From positions 186,001-250,000 of the forward strand of contig NZ_JANCPR020000008.1 in NCBI RefSeq assembly GCF_028657195.3: a stretch of 64,000 nucleotides of DNA, in the 5' to 3' direction. A model generated the notes under the pieces. The model made no database searches and was not told the origin of the DNA. It was given only the letters and a program-made list of their open reading frames with translations. Each line of letters opens with the position of its first letter. Position 1 is the stretch's first letter. The DNA is from Streptomyces iconiensis. Lineage in GTDB: Bacteria > Actinomycetota > Actinomycetes > Streptomycetales > Streptomycetaceae. The translations under genes were made by a program, and so were the position numbers. Positions 1 through 13,376 of this stretch are shown piece by piece.

Positions 1-284
1 ACACGATGGCGCTCGTCGAGGGCTACGCGGGCAACGCCCCACGCATCGACGAGCTGCTGTCCACCTACGCGGTGGACTGGACGCTCGACCGAATGCCCGA
101 CGTGGACCGAAGCATCCTGCGGCTGGGCGTCTACGAGCTGCTGTGGGTCGACGACGTGCCCGACGCGGTCGTCATCGACGAGGCCATCCAGCTCGCGAAG
201 GAATTCTCGACCGACGAGTCCCCGAACTTCATCAACGGCCTGCTCGGCCGCCTGAAGGAGCTCAAGCCGGGGCTCTTGCGTTGA
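1..284 (+). CDS. nusB: Transcription antitermination factor NusB, 3' end only
   Basis: C-terminal part of NusB, which with NusE (S10) binds boxA RNA in the antitermination complex on rRNA operons. The reading frame is open from the first bases of the window, so the gene starts upstream; about 93 of an expected 140-150 residues are present. The visible part has the family's helical pattern, including DRSILRLGVYELLW and DEAIQLAKEFSTDESPNFING. It stops at a TGA at 282-284 and is followed 17 bases later by a strong hairpin terminator, so it is the last gene of its operon. In related genomes it follows efp. Identification is firm. Confidence 0.93.
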   Translation, partial: TMALVEGYAGNAPRIDELLSTYAVDWTLDRMPDVDRSILRLGVYELLWVDDVPDAVVIDEAIQLAKEFSTDESPNFINGLLGRLKELKPGLLR

Positions 285-301
285 CAGACCCTCGCTGACA
301 T

Positions 302-340
302 CGGTGTGCCCTCTCACATGAGTGAGAGGGCACACCGCTT
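302..340 (+). terminator. Perfect hairpin terminator after nusB
   Basis: A 16-bp perfect stem, 302-317 (CGGTGTGCCCTCTCAC) pairing with 322-337, closes a 4-base ATGA loop and is followed by a short CTTTCTT tract. It begins 17 bases after the nusB stop. It should end the nusB transcript before the repeat field and the opposing bldD gene. Confidence 0.85.
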
Positions 341-437
341 TCTTGGGCCGGCCACCCGAGCCTTTTCCGCCGGGGCGGTGCCGGGTCGGCTGGTTCCCGC
401 CGGCTCCCGCCGTTTGGCGTGAGTTACGGGCGGTTGG

Positions 438-795
438 GCACCGCCGGGTTGCGTTGATGGCTTCTCGCTGTTGCGGCGGGGGGCGTTCTTTTTCGCCGCG
501 ACGGTGCTTGGTCACGGTGTACGAGTACGGCGGTGCCGAGCCGGCCGTTTCCCGCTGTTTTGGCGTGGGTCACGGATGGCTTGGCACCGCCGGGTTGCGT
601 TGATTCGCTTCTCGCCGTTGCGGCGGGGAGAGGGGGGTGCTCCTCTTTCCGCCGGGTTGCGTTGGTGGGTTTTCGCCGTTGCGGCGGGAAGAAGGGGGTG
701 CCCTTCTTTTCCGCGGCGATGGTGCTTGGCCGCCGTGTACGGGGACGGCGGTGCCGAGCCCGGCCGCTTCCCGTCGTTGCGGCGGGAAGGAGGGG
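438..795. repeat. Degenerate intergenic repeat field between nusB and bldD
   Basis: The 550-base spacer 285-835 holds no convincing gene. It contains imperfect long direct repeats. GCACCGCCGGGTTGCGTTGA occurs at 438-457 and again at 584-603, with a third partial copy at 651-665. Each is followed by a (C/T)TTCTCGCCGTTGCGGCGGG-like block (about 460-480, 607-627, 669-688). A second module, GTGCTTGG..CGTGTACG..ACGGCGGTGCCGAGCC, occurs at about 504-545 and 722-763. The copies differ by substitutions and small indels, which fits old duplications or a dispersed intergenic repeat family. ORFs called here encode Arg/Gly/Cys-rich peptides with no homology signal. Confidence 0.75.
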
Positions 796-835
796 CCGCG
801 GTCGGGAAGGCGGGTGGCGGGTGGGGCTGGGGCCC

Positions 836-1336
836 TTACACGTCCTCGTGGGAGACCGCGCGACGGGCGTCAGCGTCGAGGACGCCCCAGCTGATGAGCT
901 GTTCGGTCAGGACGGAGGGGGACTGGTCGTAGATGACGGCCAGGGTCCGCAGGTCGTCCTGGCGGATGGAGAGGACCTTGCCGTTGTAGTCCCCGCGCTG
1001 CGACTGGATCGTCGCCGCGTACCGCTGGAGGGGACCGGCCTTCTCGGCCGGCACGTGGGCCAGGCGCTCCAGGTCGAGGACGAGCTTCGGCGGCGGCTCG
1101 GCGGCCCCGCCAGGTGTGGTGCCAGGCAGCAGTTCCTGCACCGGCACCCCGTAGAAGTCCGCCAGCTCGGCGAGACGCTGCACGGTCACGGCCCGGTCGC
1201 CGCGCTCGTACGAGCCCACCACGACGGCCTTCCAACGGCCCTGGGACTTCTCCTCGACACCGTGGAGGGAGAGGCCCTGCTGGGTGCGGATGGCGCGGAG
1301 CTTGGCTCCGAGCTGTTTGGCGTATTCGCTGGACAT
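836..1336 (-). CDS. bldD: Developmental master regulator BldD
   Basis: BldD (166 residues) represses sporulation genes during vegetative growth when dimerised by tetrameric cyclic-di-GMP. The N-terminal HTH (about 8-68) contains LRAIRTQQGLSLHGVEEKS. The C-terminal effector domain carries the c-di-GMP signature RGD-X8-RQDD with R114, D116, R125 and D128, the positions reported for the S. coelicolor protein as I recall. The ATG at 1336 has a GGGGAG site 5 bases upstream. The gene points away from pyrR, and its upstream region has overlapping palindromes (1407-1435) consistent with known autoregulation. Placement next to nusB and pyrR matches Streptomyces. Confidence 0.98.
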   Translation of the reverse strand: MSSEYAKQLGAKLRAIRTQQGLSLHGVEEKSQGRWKAVVVGSYERGDRAVTVQRLAELADFYGVPVQELLPGTTPGGAAEPPPKLVLDLERLAHVPAEKAGPLQRYAATIQSQRGDYNGKVLSIRQDDLRTLAVIYDQSPSVLTEQLISWGVLDADARRAVSHEDV

Positions 1337-1406
1337 AAGGCTCCCCGGACGCTGTATCGCGCTGAATCGCTGAGCGGCTCCGCCGCGTGGGGCTGCGCCG
1401 CCTTTC

Positions 1407-1435
1407 GTAACTCACTGTGAGGTTACGCAGCGTAA
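1407..1435. promoter_or_regulatory. Overlapping palindromes upstream of bldD (candidate BldD operator)
   Basis: Two palindromes abut here. The first is GTAACTCACTGTGAGGTTAC (1407-1426), whose core CTCAC-T-GTGAG is exact and whose flanks GTAA/TTAC also match. The second is TTACGC-A-GCGTAA (1423-1435), a perfect 13-mer. They lie 71-99 bases upstream of the bldD ATG. The GTGA/TCAC core resembles the published BldD binding consensus as I remember it, so autoregulation is a reasonable inference. The second palindrome could belong to another factor or face pyrR. Confidence 0.6.
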
Positions 1436-1506
1436 TGTGCCGCGTCAAGCCGGAGGGGTCCAGACGGAGGTCCGCACCCCGCGCGGGGGCCTGGGCAGGG
1501 CCCTGG

Positions 1507-1512
1507 TAACGT
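1507..1512 (+). promoter_or_regulatory. Candidate -10 box for the pyr operon
   Basis: TAACGT matches the Streptomyces housekeeping -10 and would start transcription near 1519, giving a leader of about 60 bases that contains the PyrR-binding hairpin. No strong -35 is visible in the GC-rich sequence upstream. Confidence 0.4.
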
Positions 1513-1540
1513 GGGTCGGCGACAGATTGACGTCCTTTAA

Positions 1541-1568
1541 GGCCCGTCCAGTGAGGCGGGGAAGGAGG
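1541..1568 (+). promoter_or_regulatory. PyrR-binding RNA hairpin overlapping the pyrR ribosome site
   Basis: The leader reads CCCG-TCCAGTGAGGC-GGG (1543-1560), a short stem closing a loop close to the conserved PyrR anti-antiterminator loop (UCCAGAGAGGCU type). The 3' side runs straight into the GGAAGGAGG ribosome site (1560-1567) of pyrR. Mycobacterial PyrR is known to bind such a site and repress translation, so UMP-dependent translational repression is inferred here rather than attenuation. No terminator stem is seen between the hairpin and the start codon. Confidence 0.75.
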
Positions 1569-1579
1569 TCCGGTTTTTC

Positions 1580-2194
1580 ATGGACGACAGCAACGCAGAC
1601 CCGCGTCCGGCACGCCCCGTTCTGGAGGCGCCGGACATCGCGCGGGTTCTCACCCGTATCTCCCACGAGATCGTCGAGCGCGCCAAGGGCGCCGACGACG
1701 TGGTACTTCTCGGCATTCCCACCCGCGGCGTCTTCCTCGCGCGGAGGCTGGCCGACAAGCTCGAAGAGATCACCGGCGGAGCGATCCCCGTCGGTTCGCT
1801 CGACATCACGATGTACCGCGACGATCTCCGTATGGGCCCCGCGCGGACTCTGGCGCGTACCGAGATCCCCGCTGACGGCGTCGACGGACGGCTCGTCGTA
1901 CTCGTCGACGACGTGCTCTACTCCGGCCGCACGATCCGCGCCGCGCTCGATGCCCTGGGTGACATCGGCCGCCCGCGCGCGGTCCAGCTCGCCGTTCTGG
2001 TCGACCGCGGTCACCGGGAGCTTCCGATCCGCGCCGACTACGTCGGCAAGAACCTGCCCACCTCCCAGCGGGAGACCGTCAAGGTCCAGCTCACCGAGGA
2101 GGACGGCCGCGACGGCGTACTGCTCGGCACGCATGAGCCCAAGGACACCCCGGGGGACACGCGCGCCCCGCGCGGCACGGCGCCCGCGGGTTAG
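1580..2194 (+). CDS. pyrR: Bifunctional pyr operon regulator / uracil phosphoribosyltransferase PyrR
   Basis: PyrR (204 residues) binds pyr leader RNA in a UMP-dependent way and often has uracil phosphoribosyltransferase activity. The type I PRTase fold is clear, with the PRPP loop [20 protein letters not shown] near residues 110-129. Also visible are the flexible-loop region [10 protein letters not shown] and the Gly-Lys-Asn segment YVGKNLPTS near the C-terminus. The last 25 or so residues ([15 protein letters not shown]...) are a polar extension typical of actinobacteria. The start is ATG 1580 behind GGAGG. It is the first gene of the pyr operon, 157 bases before pyrB, and carries its own target site in the leader. 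Confidence 0.96.
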   Translation: MDDSNADPRPARPVLEAPDIARVLTRISHEIVERAKGADDVVLLGIPTRGVFLARRLADKLEEITGGAIPVGSLDITMYRDDLRMGPARTLARTEIPADGVDGRLVVLVDDVLYSGRTIRAALDALGDIGRPRAVQLAVLVDRGHRELPIRADYVGKNLPTSQRETVKVQLTEEDGRDGVLLGTHEPKDTPGDTRAPRGTAPAG

Positions 2195-2351
2195 GCGCGT
2201 CCGCGCACATCCCACGGCGGCCGGGACACCCGTACCCGGGCAGCCCCGGCACCCACGCCTGCGCGCGGCTGGTCCCGCGTGCGCGGGCAGCGCCCCGCAG
2301 CGCCCATCGCGATGAACCCACATCCCATCCACGGAAGGCATCAGGCAACAG

Positions 2352-3371
2352 ATGAAGCGCCACCTCATCTCGGCCTCCGACCTCACCCGCGACGACGCCG
2401 TCCTCGTCCTCGACACAGCCGAGGAGATGGCCAGGTTCGCCGACCGGCCGATCAAGAAGCTGCCGACACTGCGCGGCCGTACCATCGTCAATCTGTTCTT
2501 CGAGGACTCCACCCGCACCCGGATCTCGTTCGAGGCCGCGGCCAAGCGCCTGTCGGCCGATGTCATCAACTTCTCGGCGAAGGGCTCCTCCGTCTCCAAG
2601 GGCGAGTCCCTCAAGGACACCGCGCTCACCCTGGAGGCCATGGGTGCCGACGCCGTCGTCATCCGGCACGGCGAGTCGGGTGCCCCGCACCGGCTGGCCA
2701 CCTCGGGCTGGATCGGCGGCTCCGTCATCAACGCGGGTGACGGCACCCACGAGCACCCCACCCAGGCCCTGCTGGACGCCTTCACCATGCGGCGCCGGCT
2801 GGTGGGCGAGGAGGGAGCCGACCTCGCGGGCAAGCGCATCACGATCGTCGGGGACATCCTGCACAGCCGCGTCGCCCGCTCCAATGTCCATCTGCTCAGC
2901 ACGCTCGGCGCCCATGTCACCCTCGTCGCACCGCCCACGCTGGTGCCCTTCGGGGTCGAGAGCTGGCCGTGCGAGGTGTCGTACGACCTGGACGCCGTGC
3001 TCGCCAAGTCGGACGCCGTGATGATGCTGCGGGTGCAGCGCGAGCGGATGAACGCGGCCTTCTTCCCCACCGAGCGCGAGTACGCGCGGCGCTACGGGCT
3101 CGACGGGGAGCGCATGGCCCGGATGCCCGACCACGCGATCGTGATGCACCCCGGGCCCATGAACCGGGGCATGGAGATCACGGCGCAGGTCGCCGACTCG
3201 CCCCGCTGCACCGCCGTCGAACAGGTCGCCAACGGTGTGAGCACCCGCATGGCCGTGATGTACCTGCTGCTCGGCGGCGCCGAACCCGCCGTGACCACCC
3301 ACCAGGCGCCCGCCGCCACCCCCGAGCGCGGCGCTCAGGTCCGCCCCTCCACCGCCGAGGAGAACAACTGA
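2352..3371 (+). CDS. pyrB: Aspartate carbamoyltransferase catalytic chain
   Basis: Second step of UMP synthesis: carbamoyl phosphate plus aspartate to carbamoyl aspartate. The 339-residue protein has the carbamoyl-phosphate motif [13 protein letters not shown] near residue 50, the HPTQALLD segment near 134 and the aspartate-side [10 protein letters not shown] loop near 225. The C-terminal 25 residues are an Ala/Pro/Thr-rich extension. Start ATG 2352 follows a GGAAGG-type site. pyrC begins one base after the TGA, so the two are translationally coupled. No regulatory-chain gene pyrI is present. Confidence 0.97.
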   Translation: MKRHLISASDLTRDDAVLVLDTAEEMARFADRPIKKLPTLRGRTIVNLFFEDSTRTRISFEAAAKRLSADVINFSAKGSSVSKGESLKDTALTLEAMGADAVVIRHGESGAPHRLATSGWIGGSVINAGDGTHEHPTQALLDAFTMRRRLVGEEGADLAGKRITIVGDILHSRVARSNVHLLSTLGAHVTLVAPPTLVPFGVESWPCEVSYDLDAVLAKSDAVMMLRVQRERMNAAFFPTEREYARRYGLDGERMARMPDHAIVMHPGPMNRGMEITAQVADSPRCTAVEQVANGVSTRMAVMYLLLGGAEPAVTTHQAPAATPERGAQVRPSTAEENN

Positions 3372-3372
3372 C

Positions 3373-4659
3373 ATGACCCACACCCTTATCCGCGGGGCCA
3401 AGCTCCTCGGCGGCGAGCCGCAGGACGTCGTGATCGAGAACGGCACCGTCTCCGCAGTGGGGCGCGGCCTGGAGGCACCCGGCGCCGATGTCATCGAGGC
3501 CGGAGGCGCCGTACTGCTGCCCGGGCTCGTCGACCTGCACACCCACCTGCGCGAGCCGGGGCGCGAGGACTCCGAGACGGTCCTCACCGGTACCCGCGCT
3601 GCGGCGGCCGGCGGCTTCACCGCCGTACACGCCATGGCCAACACCTTTCCCGTCGCCGACTCGGCCGGCGTGGTCGAGCAGGTGTGGCGGCTGGGCAAGG
3701 AGCACGGCTACTGCGACGTACGCCCCGTGGGCGCCGTCACCGTCGGCCTGGAGGGCAGCAAGCTCGCCGAACTGGGCGCCATGCACGACTCGGCGGCCGG
3801 GGTGCGGGTCTTCTCCGACGACGGCAAGTGCGTGGACGACGCGGTGATCATGCGGCGTGCGCTGGAGTACGTGAAGGCGTTCGACGGCGTCATCGCACAG
3901 CACGCCCAGGAGCCCCGGCTGACCGAGGGCGCCCAGATGAACGAGGGCACCGTCTCCGCCGAACTCGGGCTCCAGGGCTGGCCCGCCGTCGCCGAGGAGT
4001 CCGTGATCGCCCGCGACGTGCTCCTCGCCGCGCACGTCGGCTCCCGCGTCCACATCTGCCACCTGTCGACCGCAGGATCCGTCGAGATCGTGCGCTGGGC
4101 CAAGTCCAAGGGCTGGAACGTCACCGCCGAGGTCACTCCGCACCATCTGCTGCTCACCGACGAGCTGGTCCGTTCGTACGACCCCGTCTACAAGGTCAAC
4201 CCGCCCCTGCGTACCGAGGCCGATGTGATGGCCCTGCGCGAGGCGCTGGCCGACGGCACCATCGACTGCGTCGCCACCGACCACGCCCCGCACCCGCACG
4301 AGGACAAGGACTGCGAGTGGGGTGCGGCGGCCATGGGGATGATCGGCCTGGAGACCGCGCTCTCCGTGGTGCAGCACACCATGGTCGACACCGGGCTGCT
4401 CGACTGGGCGCAGGTCGCCGACCGTATGTCGTACCGCCCGGCTGCCATCGGGCGCCTCGAAGGGCACGGGCGGCCCGTCTCACCCGGCGAGCCCGCCAAC
4501 CTCGTCCTCGTCGACCCGGCTTACCGTGGAGAAGTGGACCCCGCGGGCTTCGCCTCCCGCAGCGGCAACACCCCCTACGAGGGCCGTGAGCTGCCCGGAC
4601 GCGTCACCCACACCTGGCTGCGGGGCCGCGCGACGGTCGTGGACGGGAAGCTGGCGTGA
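3373..4659 (+). CDS. pyrC: Dihydroorotase, class I
   Basis: Converts carbamoyl aspartate to dihydroorotate. The 428-residue amidohydrolase has the metal motif [10 protein letters not shown] near residues 55-64, a later zinc-ligand segment [22 protein letters not shown], and the catalytic Asp region [14 protein letters not shown] near 303-316, as in class I bacterial enzymes. Start ATG 3373 lies one base after the pyrB stop. The stop overlaps the next gene's GTG start (GTGA). Confidence 0.97.
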   Translation: MTHTLIRGAKLLGGEPQDVVIENGTVSAVGRGLEAPGADVIEAGGAVLLPGLVDLHTHLREPGREDSETVLTGTRAAAAGGFTAVHAMANTFPVADSAGVVEQVWRLGKEHGYCDVRPVGAVTVGLEGSKLAELGAMHDSAAGVRVFSDDGKCVDDAVIMRRALEYVKAFDGVIAQHAQEPRLTEGAQMNEGTVSAELGLQGWPAVAEESVIARDVLLAAHVGSRVHICHLSTAGSVEIVRWAKSKGWNVTAEVTPHHLLLTDELVRSYDPVYKVNPPLRTEADVMALREALADGTIDCVATDHAPHPHEDKDCEWGAAAMGMIGLETALSVVQHTMVDTGLLDWAQVADRMSYRPAAIGRLEGHGRPVSPGEPANLVLVDPAYRGEVDPAGFASRSGNTPYEGRELPGRVTHTWLRGRATVVDGKLA

Positions 4660-5252
4660 GCACAATGAACATCCATCTGGTCGGCCTTGCCGCCGAACAG
4701 AAATCGCAGGAAGTCACCGACTGGGCGTCCCGTGCGGGCTGGGTCGTCGGACTGGTCCTCTTCATCGCGCTGCTGTACTGGCTGATGCGCCAGGGCTGGA
4801 AGTGGCGCGGCACGCTCCAGGGCGACCTGCCCGAGCTGCCCCAGCGTCCGGCGGAGACCGGCAAGCCGCTGCTCGTGATGACCGGGCGCTATCACGGTTC
4901 CACCAGCGAGGGGCAGTGGCTGGACCGGATCGTCGCCCAGGGGCTCGGCACCCGCAGCCGCGCCGAGCTGACCCTGACGAGAGAGGGCCTCGATGTCGTA
5001 CGCCCCGGTGCGCAGGACTTCTTCGTGCCGGCCGAGCAGCTGCGCGGGGCCCGGCTCGACACCGGGATCGCGGGCAAGGTCCTCACGGAGGGCGGTCTGC
5101 TGGTGATCACCTGGGAGCACGGCGACAGGCGGCTCGACTCCGGCTTCCGCTTCGACCACTCGGCGCGGCACGCCGAGTGGGCCGAGAAGATCAACGAAAT
5201 GAGCGGCGACAACGGCGTCACCGCGACCCAGCACAATCGGGAAGGCGCATGA
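4656..5252 (+). CDS. Small membrane protein of the pyr operon (unknown function)
   Basis: A 198-residue protein with one membrane segment (about residues 26-43, [18 protein letters not shown]) and a cytoplasmic beta-rich domain (about 60-180) reminiscent of PH-like folds, ending in a charged tail. It overlaps pyrC by 4 bases (GTGA) and carA by 4 bases (ATGA), so it is translated as part of the operon. A gene of this kind lies between pyrC and carA in other actinobacteria, including mycobacteria (Rv1382 type, from memory), but no function is known to me. A structural or scaffolding role for the pathway is only a guess. Confidence 0.85.
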   Translation: MSTMNIHLVGLAAEQKSQEVTDWASRAGWVVGLVLFIALLYWLMRQGWKWRGTLQGDLPELPQRPAETGKPLLVMTGRYHGSTSEGQWLDRIVAQGLGTRSRAELTLTREGLDVVRPGAQDFFVPAEQLRGARLDTGIAGKVLTEGGLLVITWEHGDRRLDSGFRFDHSARHAEWAEKINEMSGDNGVTATQHNREGA

Positions 5253-6434
5253 TGACGACCTCCGCCAGGGGAGCCACACACAAGACGATCAACCACGCGT
5301 TGCTCGTCCTGGAGGACGGCCGCTCCTTCCGTGGCCGCGCCTACGGGGCGGTGGGGGAGACCTTCGGCGAGGCCGTGTTCTCCACCGGCATGACGGGGTA
5401 TCAGGAGACGCTGACCGACCCCTCCTACCACCGTCAGGTCGTGGTCATGACGGCCCCGCACGTGGGCAACACCGGAGTCAACGACGAGGACCCCGAGTCC
5501 CGGAAGATCTGGGTCTCCGGCTACGTCGTACGCGACCCCGCGCGCGTCCCCTCGAACTGGCGCGCAACCCGTTCCCTCGACGAGGAACTGGCCGACCAGG
5601 GCGTCGTCGGCATCTCCGGCATCGACACCCGCGCCCTCACCCGCCACCTGCGGGAACGCGGCGCGATGCGCGTCGGGATCTTCTCCGGTGAGGCCGCAGC
5701 CGCCGACGAGGCCGCACTGCTCGAACGCGTGCGCTCGGCGCCGCAGATGAAGGGCACCAGCCTCTACGAGGAGGTCACGGTCCAGCAGGCCCACGTCGTC
5801 CCCGCGATCGGCGAGAAGCGCTTCACCGTCGCCGCCATCGACCTGGGCATCAAGGGCATGACCCCGCACCGCCTGGCCGAGCGCGGCATCGAGGTACACG
5901 TGCTGCCCGGCACCGCGACGCCCGAGGACGTCTACGCAGTGAACCCGGACGGGGTCTTCTTCTCCAACGGTCCAGGCGACCCGTCCACGGCCGAGCACCC
6001 CGTCGCGCTGATGCGGGCCGTCCTGGAGCGGGGCACTCCGCTCTTCGGCATCTGCCTGGGCAACCAGATCCTCGGCCGGGCGCTCGGCTTCGGCACCTTC
6101 AAGCTGAAGTACGGCCACCGGGGCATCAACCAGCCCGTGCAGGACCGCGCCACGGGCAAGGTCGAGGTCACGGCGCACAACCACGGCTTCGCCGTCGACG
6201 CGCCCCTCGACCGGGCAAGCGACACCCCGTACGGGCGGGCCGAGGTCTCGCACGTGTGCCTGAACGACAACGTCGTGGAAGGGCTGAGGCTGCTCGACAA
6301 GCCCGCCTTCAGCGTCCAGTACCACCCCGAAGCCGCGGCAGGACCGCACGACGCCGCCTACCTCTTCGACCGGTTCGTCGCGCTGATGCGCGACGGACAC
6401 AACCCGCACAGCGTTTCCCCCATGGAGGACCAGC

Positions 6435-6442
<8 letters not shown>
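5249..6442 (+). CDS. carA: Carbamoyl-phosphate synthase small (glutaminase) subunit
   Basis: CarA hydrolyses glutamine and passes ammonia to CarB. The 397-residue protein has the N-terminal CPSase_sm_chain domain ([21 protein letters not shown]) and a class I glutamine amidotransferase domain with the nucleophile loop [14 protein letters not shown] and the HPEAA (His/Glu) motif near the C-terminus. Two adjacent ATG codons (5249, 5252) are possible; 5249 overlaps the previous stop and is chosen. The stop overlaps the carB GTG by 8 bases. The frame stays open upstream, but that extension is the antisense-like shadow of neighbouring genes. Confidence 0.97.
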
Positions 6443-9755
<3,313 letters not shown>

Positions 9756-9794
9756 GGCCGCGTTCCTCCCCCCCCCCAGCGCGCGCACCCGAGC

Positions 9795-9828
9795 CCCGGG
9801 CGCCGGAGAACCCTCTCCGGCGCCCGGG
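9795..9828 (+). terminator. Strong hairpin between carB and pyrD
   Basis: A perfect 15-bp stem, CCCGGGCGCCGGAGA (9795-9809) with its complement at 9814-9828, closes an ACCC loop. No U-tract follows, so it may be a partial terminator or an mRNA processing or stabilising element that changes carB:pyrD stoichiometry. It lies in the only sizeable gap between carA and pyrF. Confidence 0.6.
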
Positions 9829-9879
9829 AGTCCGGGGCAGGGCGGCGCGGGGGCACCATCACCCACGGAAAGCCCACAC

Positions 9880-10985
<1,106 letters not shown>

Positions 10986-10989
<4 letters not shown>

Positions 10990-11825
10990 CCGAGCCCGTA
11001 CCCTTCGGCGCCAGGCTGCGCGCCGCCATGGAGACGCGCGGTCCGCTGTGCGTGGGCATCGACCCGCACGCCTCGCTGCTGCGCGACTGGGGCCTGAGCG
11101 ACGACGTCGCCGGCCTTGAGCGCTTCACCCGTACGACCGTCGAGGCGCTCGCCGACCGGGTCGCTGTCCTCAAGCCGCAGTCCGCCTTCTTCGAGCGCTT
11201 CGGCTCGCGCGGCCTCGCCGTGCTGGAGAAGGCGGTCGCCGAGGCCCGCGAAGCCGGGGCGCTGGTGCTGATGGACGCCAAGCGCGGCGACATCGGCTCG
11301 ACCATGGGCGCCTACGCGGCCACGTACCTCGACAGGGACAGCCCGCTCTTCTCCGACGCGCTCACCGTCAGCCCGTATCTGGGCTTCGAGGCGCTGCGCC
11401 CGGCACTGGACGCGGCCCACGCCGGCGGTGCGGGGCTCTTCGTGCTCGCGCTCACCTCCAACGAGGAGGGGCGGGAGGTGCAGCGTGCCGTACGCGAGGA
11501 CGGTTCCAGCGTGGCGGCGACCATGCTGCGGCACCTCGCGTCCGAGAACGCGGGCGCGGCTCCGCTCGGCTCCTTCGGCGCGGTCGTCGGCGCGACGCTG
11601 GGCGATCTGTCCGACTTCGATCTCGATGTCAACGGTCCGCTCCTCGCCCCCGGCATCGGAGCGCAGGGCGCGACCCCGGCCGATCTCCCCGCGGTCTTCG
11701 GTGACGCGGTGCGCAATGTGGTGCCGAGCGTCAGCAGGGGGGTGCTCCGGCACGGCCCCGTTACATCCGGATTGCGTGATTCCGCGGCCCGTTTTGCCGA
11801 TGAGGTGTGGGCAGCGGTCAACTGA
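10986..11825 (+). CDS. pyrF: Orotidine 5'-phosphate decarboxylase, type 2
   Basis: Final step of UMP synthesis. The 279-residue protein belongs to the longer type 2 family of actinobacteria and myxobacteria. The catalytic motif VLMDAKRGDIGST contains the Asp-Lys-Asp charge network, and CVGIDPH is the N-terminal phosphate-side motif. It overlaps pyrD by 4 bases. A classic terminator follows the stop, marking the operon end. Confidence 0.97.
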
Positions 11826-11857
11826 CGCAGAAAAATCTGCTCATTATGCCCGGAAAT

Positions 11858-11889
11858 GTCCTGGTCGACAGAGGCTGACCAGGACTTTT
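11858..11889 (+). terminator. Rho-independent terminator of the pyr operon
   Basis: A 9-bp perfect stem, GTCCTGGTC (11858-11866) with GACCAGGAC (11877-11885), is followed directly by TTTT. It lies 33 bases after the pyrF stop. Confidence 0.85.
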
Positions 11890-12040
11890 CGTCTGTTCTC
11901 GCTGACTGTTGGGCCGCAGGCCGCTAGTCTCCGTCGAGAGCACCGCGAACAGGCGCGTTGCTCGTTGCTCCGCAGGTGTAGGGCTACTAGGTTCCTCACC
12001 GGTCCGTATCCGACAGTTCGACATCCGAGGTGACGTAGGC

Positions 12041-12364
12041 GTGGCTCTTCCGCCCCTTACCCCTGAACAGCGCGCAGCCGCGCTCGAAAAGGCCGCCGCG
12101 GCTCGCCGGGAGCGCGCCGAGGTCAAGAACCGGCTGAAGCACTCCGGCGCATCCCTCCATGAGGTCATCAAGCAGGGCCAGGAGAACGATGTCATCGGCA
12201 AGATGAAGGTCTCCGCGCTCCTGGAGTCCCTGCCCGGCGTCGGCAAGGTCCGCGCCAAGCAGATCATGGAGCGTCTGGGGATCTCCGAGAGCCGCCGCGT
12301 GCGTGGCCTCGGCTCCAACCAGATCGCGGCTCTTGAGCGCGAGTTCGGCGGTGCGAACGCCTGA
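12041..12364 (+). CDS. mihF: Actinobacterial integration host factor (sIHF / mIHF)
   Basis: A 107-residue nucleoid protein of the actinobacterial IHF family, unrelated in fold to E. coli IHF. It binds DNA non-specifically, affects topology, and in Streptomyces influences sporulation and antibiotic production. The C-terminal helix-two-turn-helix has the DNA-binding loop [18 protein letters not shown] (about residues 66-83). GTG 12041 is chosen because the protein then begins [11 protein letters not shown] as in known orthologues; the frame stays open upstream without homology. It is followed by gmk after 37 bases. Confidence 0.96.
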   Translation: MALPPLTPEQRAAALEKAAAARRERAEVKNRLKHSGASLHEVIKQGQENDVIGKMKVSALLESLPGVGKVRAKQIMERLGISESRRVRGLGSNQIAALEREFGGANA

Positions 12365-12389
12365 GGTCTCAGGCACTCGCGCGAACCGG

Positions 12390-12395
12390 GATAAT
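12390..12395 (+). promoter_or_regulatory. -10 box placing gmk transcription at its start codon
   Basis: GATAAT lies exactly 6 bases before the gmk ATG (12402), and no Shine-Dalgarno sequence is seen in between. A start of transcription at the A of the ATG is predicted, giving a leaderless mRNA. The -35 is not obvious. Confidence 0.55.
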
Positions 12396-12401
12396 CGCTG
12401 C

Positions 12402-12998
12402 ATGAGTTCTGCAGTTCCCCGGGGGGAGACCCCGGCACCCCCGGTCGGCACATCGCGACTGACCGTGCTCTCCGGCCCCTCGGGGGTCGGCAAGAGCACG
12501 GTCGTCGCCCATATGCGCAAGGCCCATCCCGAGGTCTGGCTCTCCGTCTCCGCCACCACCCGAAGGCCCCGCCCGGGCGAGCGCCATGGGGTGCAGTACT
12601 TCTTCGTGGACGACGAGGAGTTCGACAAGCTCGTCGCCAACGGCGAGTTGCTGGAGTGGGCCGAGTTCGCGGGCAACAGGTACGGCACCCCACGCCAGGC
12701 GGTGCTGGAACACCTGGAGCGAGGTGAGCCCGTCCTGCTGGAGATCGATCTCCAGGGGGCACGGCTCGTCAAGCAGTCGATGCCCGAGGCGCAACTCGTC
12801 TTCCTCGCCCCTCCCACCTGGGAGGAACTGGTCAGGCGCCTGACCGGGCGGGGAACCGAGGCGCCCGAGATCATCGAACGACGCCTGGAGGCGGCCCGCA
12901 CGGAGCTGGCCGCCGGCGCCGAGTTCGATGTGACGCTCGTCAACACCTCCGTCGAGGAGGTCAGCGCTGAGCTGCTAGCCTTGATGAGTATCGATTGA
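12402..12998 (+). CDS. gmk: Guanylate kinase
   Basis: Phosphorylates GMP to GDP. The 198-residue protein has the P-loop [13 protein letters not shown] (about residues 25-37), the GMP-binding [13 protein letters not shown] region, YFFVDDEEF and the lid/LLEIDLQGA motif. The frame opens at 12303 inside mihF, but ATG 12402 gives the normal N-terminus and fits the -10 box just upstream. It sits before rpoZ in the conserved gmk-rpoZ-coaBC-metK order. Confidence 0.96.
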   Translation: MSSAVPRGETPAPPVGTSRLTVLSGPSGVGKSTVVAHMRKAHPEVWLSVSATTRRPRPGERHGVQYFFVDDEEFDKLVANGELLEWAEFAGNRYGTPRQAVLEHLERGEPVLLEIDLQGARLVKQSMPEAQLVFLAPPTWEELVRRLTGRGTEAPEIIERRLEAARTELAAGAEFDVTLVNTSVEEVSAELLALMSID

Positions 12999-13080
12999 TC
13001 CCGTGACCTTGGTCTTATGCCTCGGTTCCGGCTCAAGATCGTAAATCGATCATTCACACCCACCCTCCGGAAGGCAGAGA

Positions 13081-13359
13081 GTGTCCTCTTCCATCACCAC
13101 GCCCGAGGGCATCATCAACCCGCCGATTGATGAGCTTCTTGAGGCCACCGACTCGAAGTACAGCCTCGTGATCTACGCCGCCAAGCGCGCGCGTCAGATC
13201 AACGCGTACTACTCCCAGCTCGGTGAGGGCCTTCTTGAGTACGTCGGCCCGCTGGTGGACACGCACGTGCATGAGAAGCCGCTCTCCATCGCGCTCCGCG
13301 AGATCAACGCGGGCCTGCTGACGTCCGAGGCCATCGAGGCCCCGCCCATCGGCCAGTAA
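13081..13359 (+). CDS. rpoZ: RNA polymerase omega subunit
   Basis: The 92-residue omega subunit supports assembly and stability of RNA polymerase by clamping the beta' C-terminus. The conserved core [20 protein letters not shown] segment (here [20 protein letters not shown]) and the [15 protein letters not shown] helix are present. Start GTG 13081 has GGAAGGCAGAG upstream. A 17-bp hairpin terminator follows. Confidence 0.97.
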   Translation: MSSSITTPEGIINPPIDELLEATDSKYSLVIYAAKRARQINAYYSQLGEGLLEYVGPLVDTHVHEKPLSIALREINAGLLTSEAIEAPPIGQ

Positions 13360-13376
13360 TCGCACATCCGCACCTC

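Noticed and set aside
285..835. Small overlapping ORFs in the nusB-bldD spacer
   Set aside because: Translations are Arg/Gly/Cys/Pro-rich, repeated along with the DNA repeats, and lack ribosome sites.
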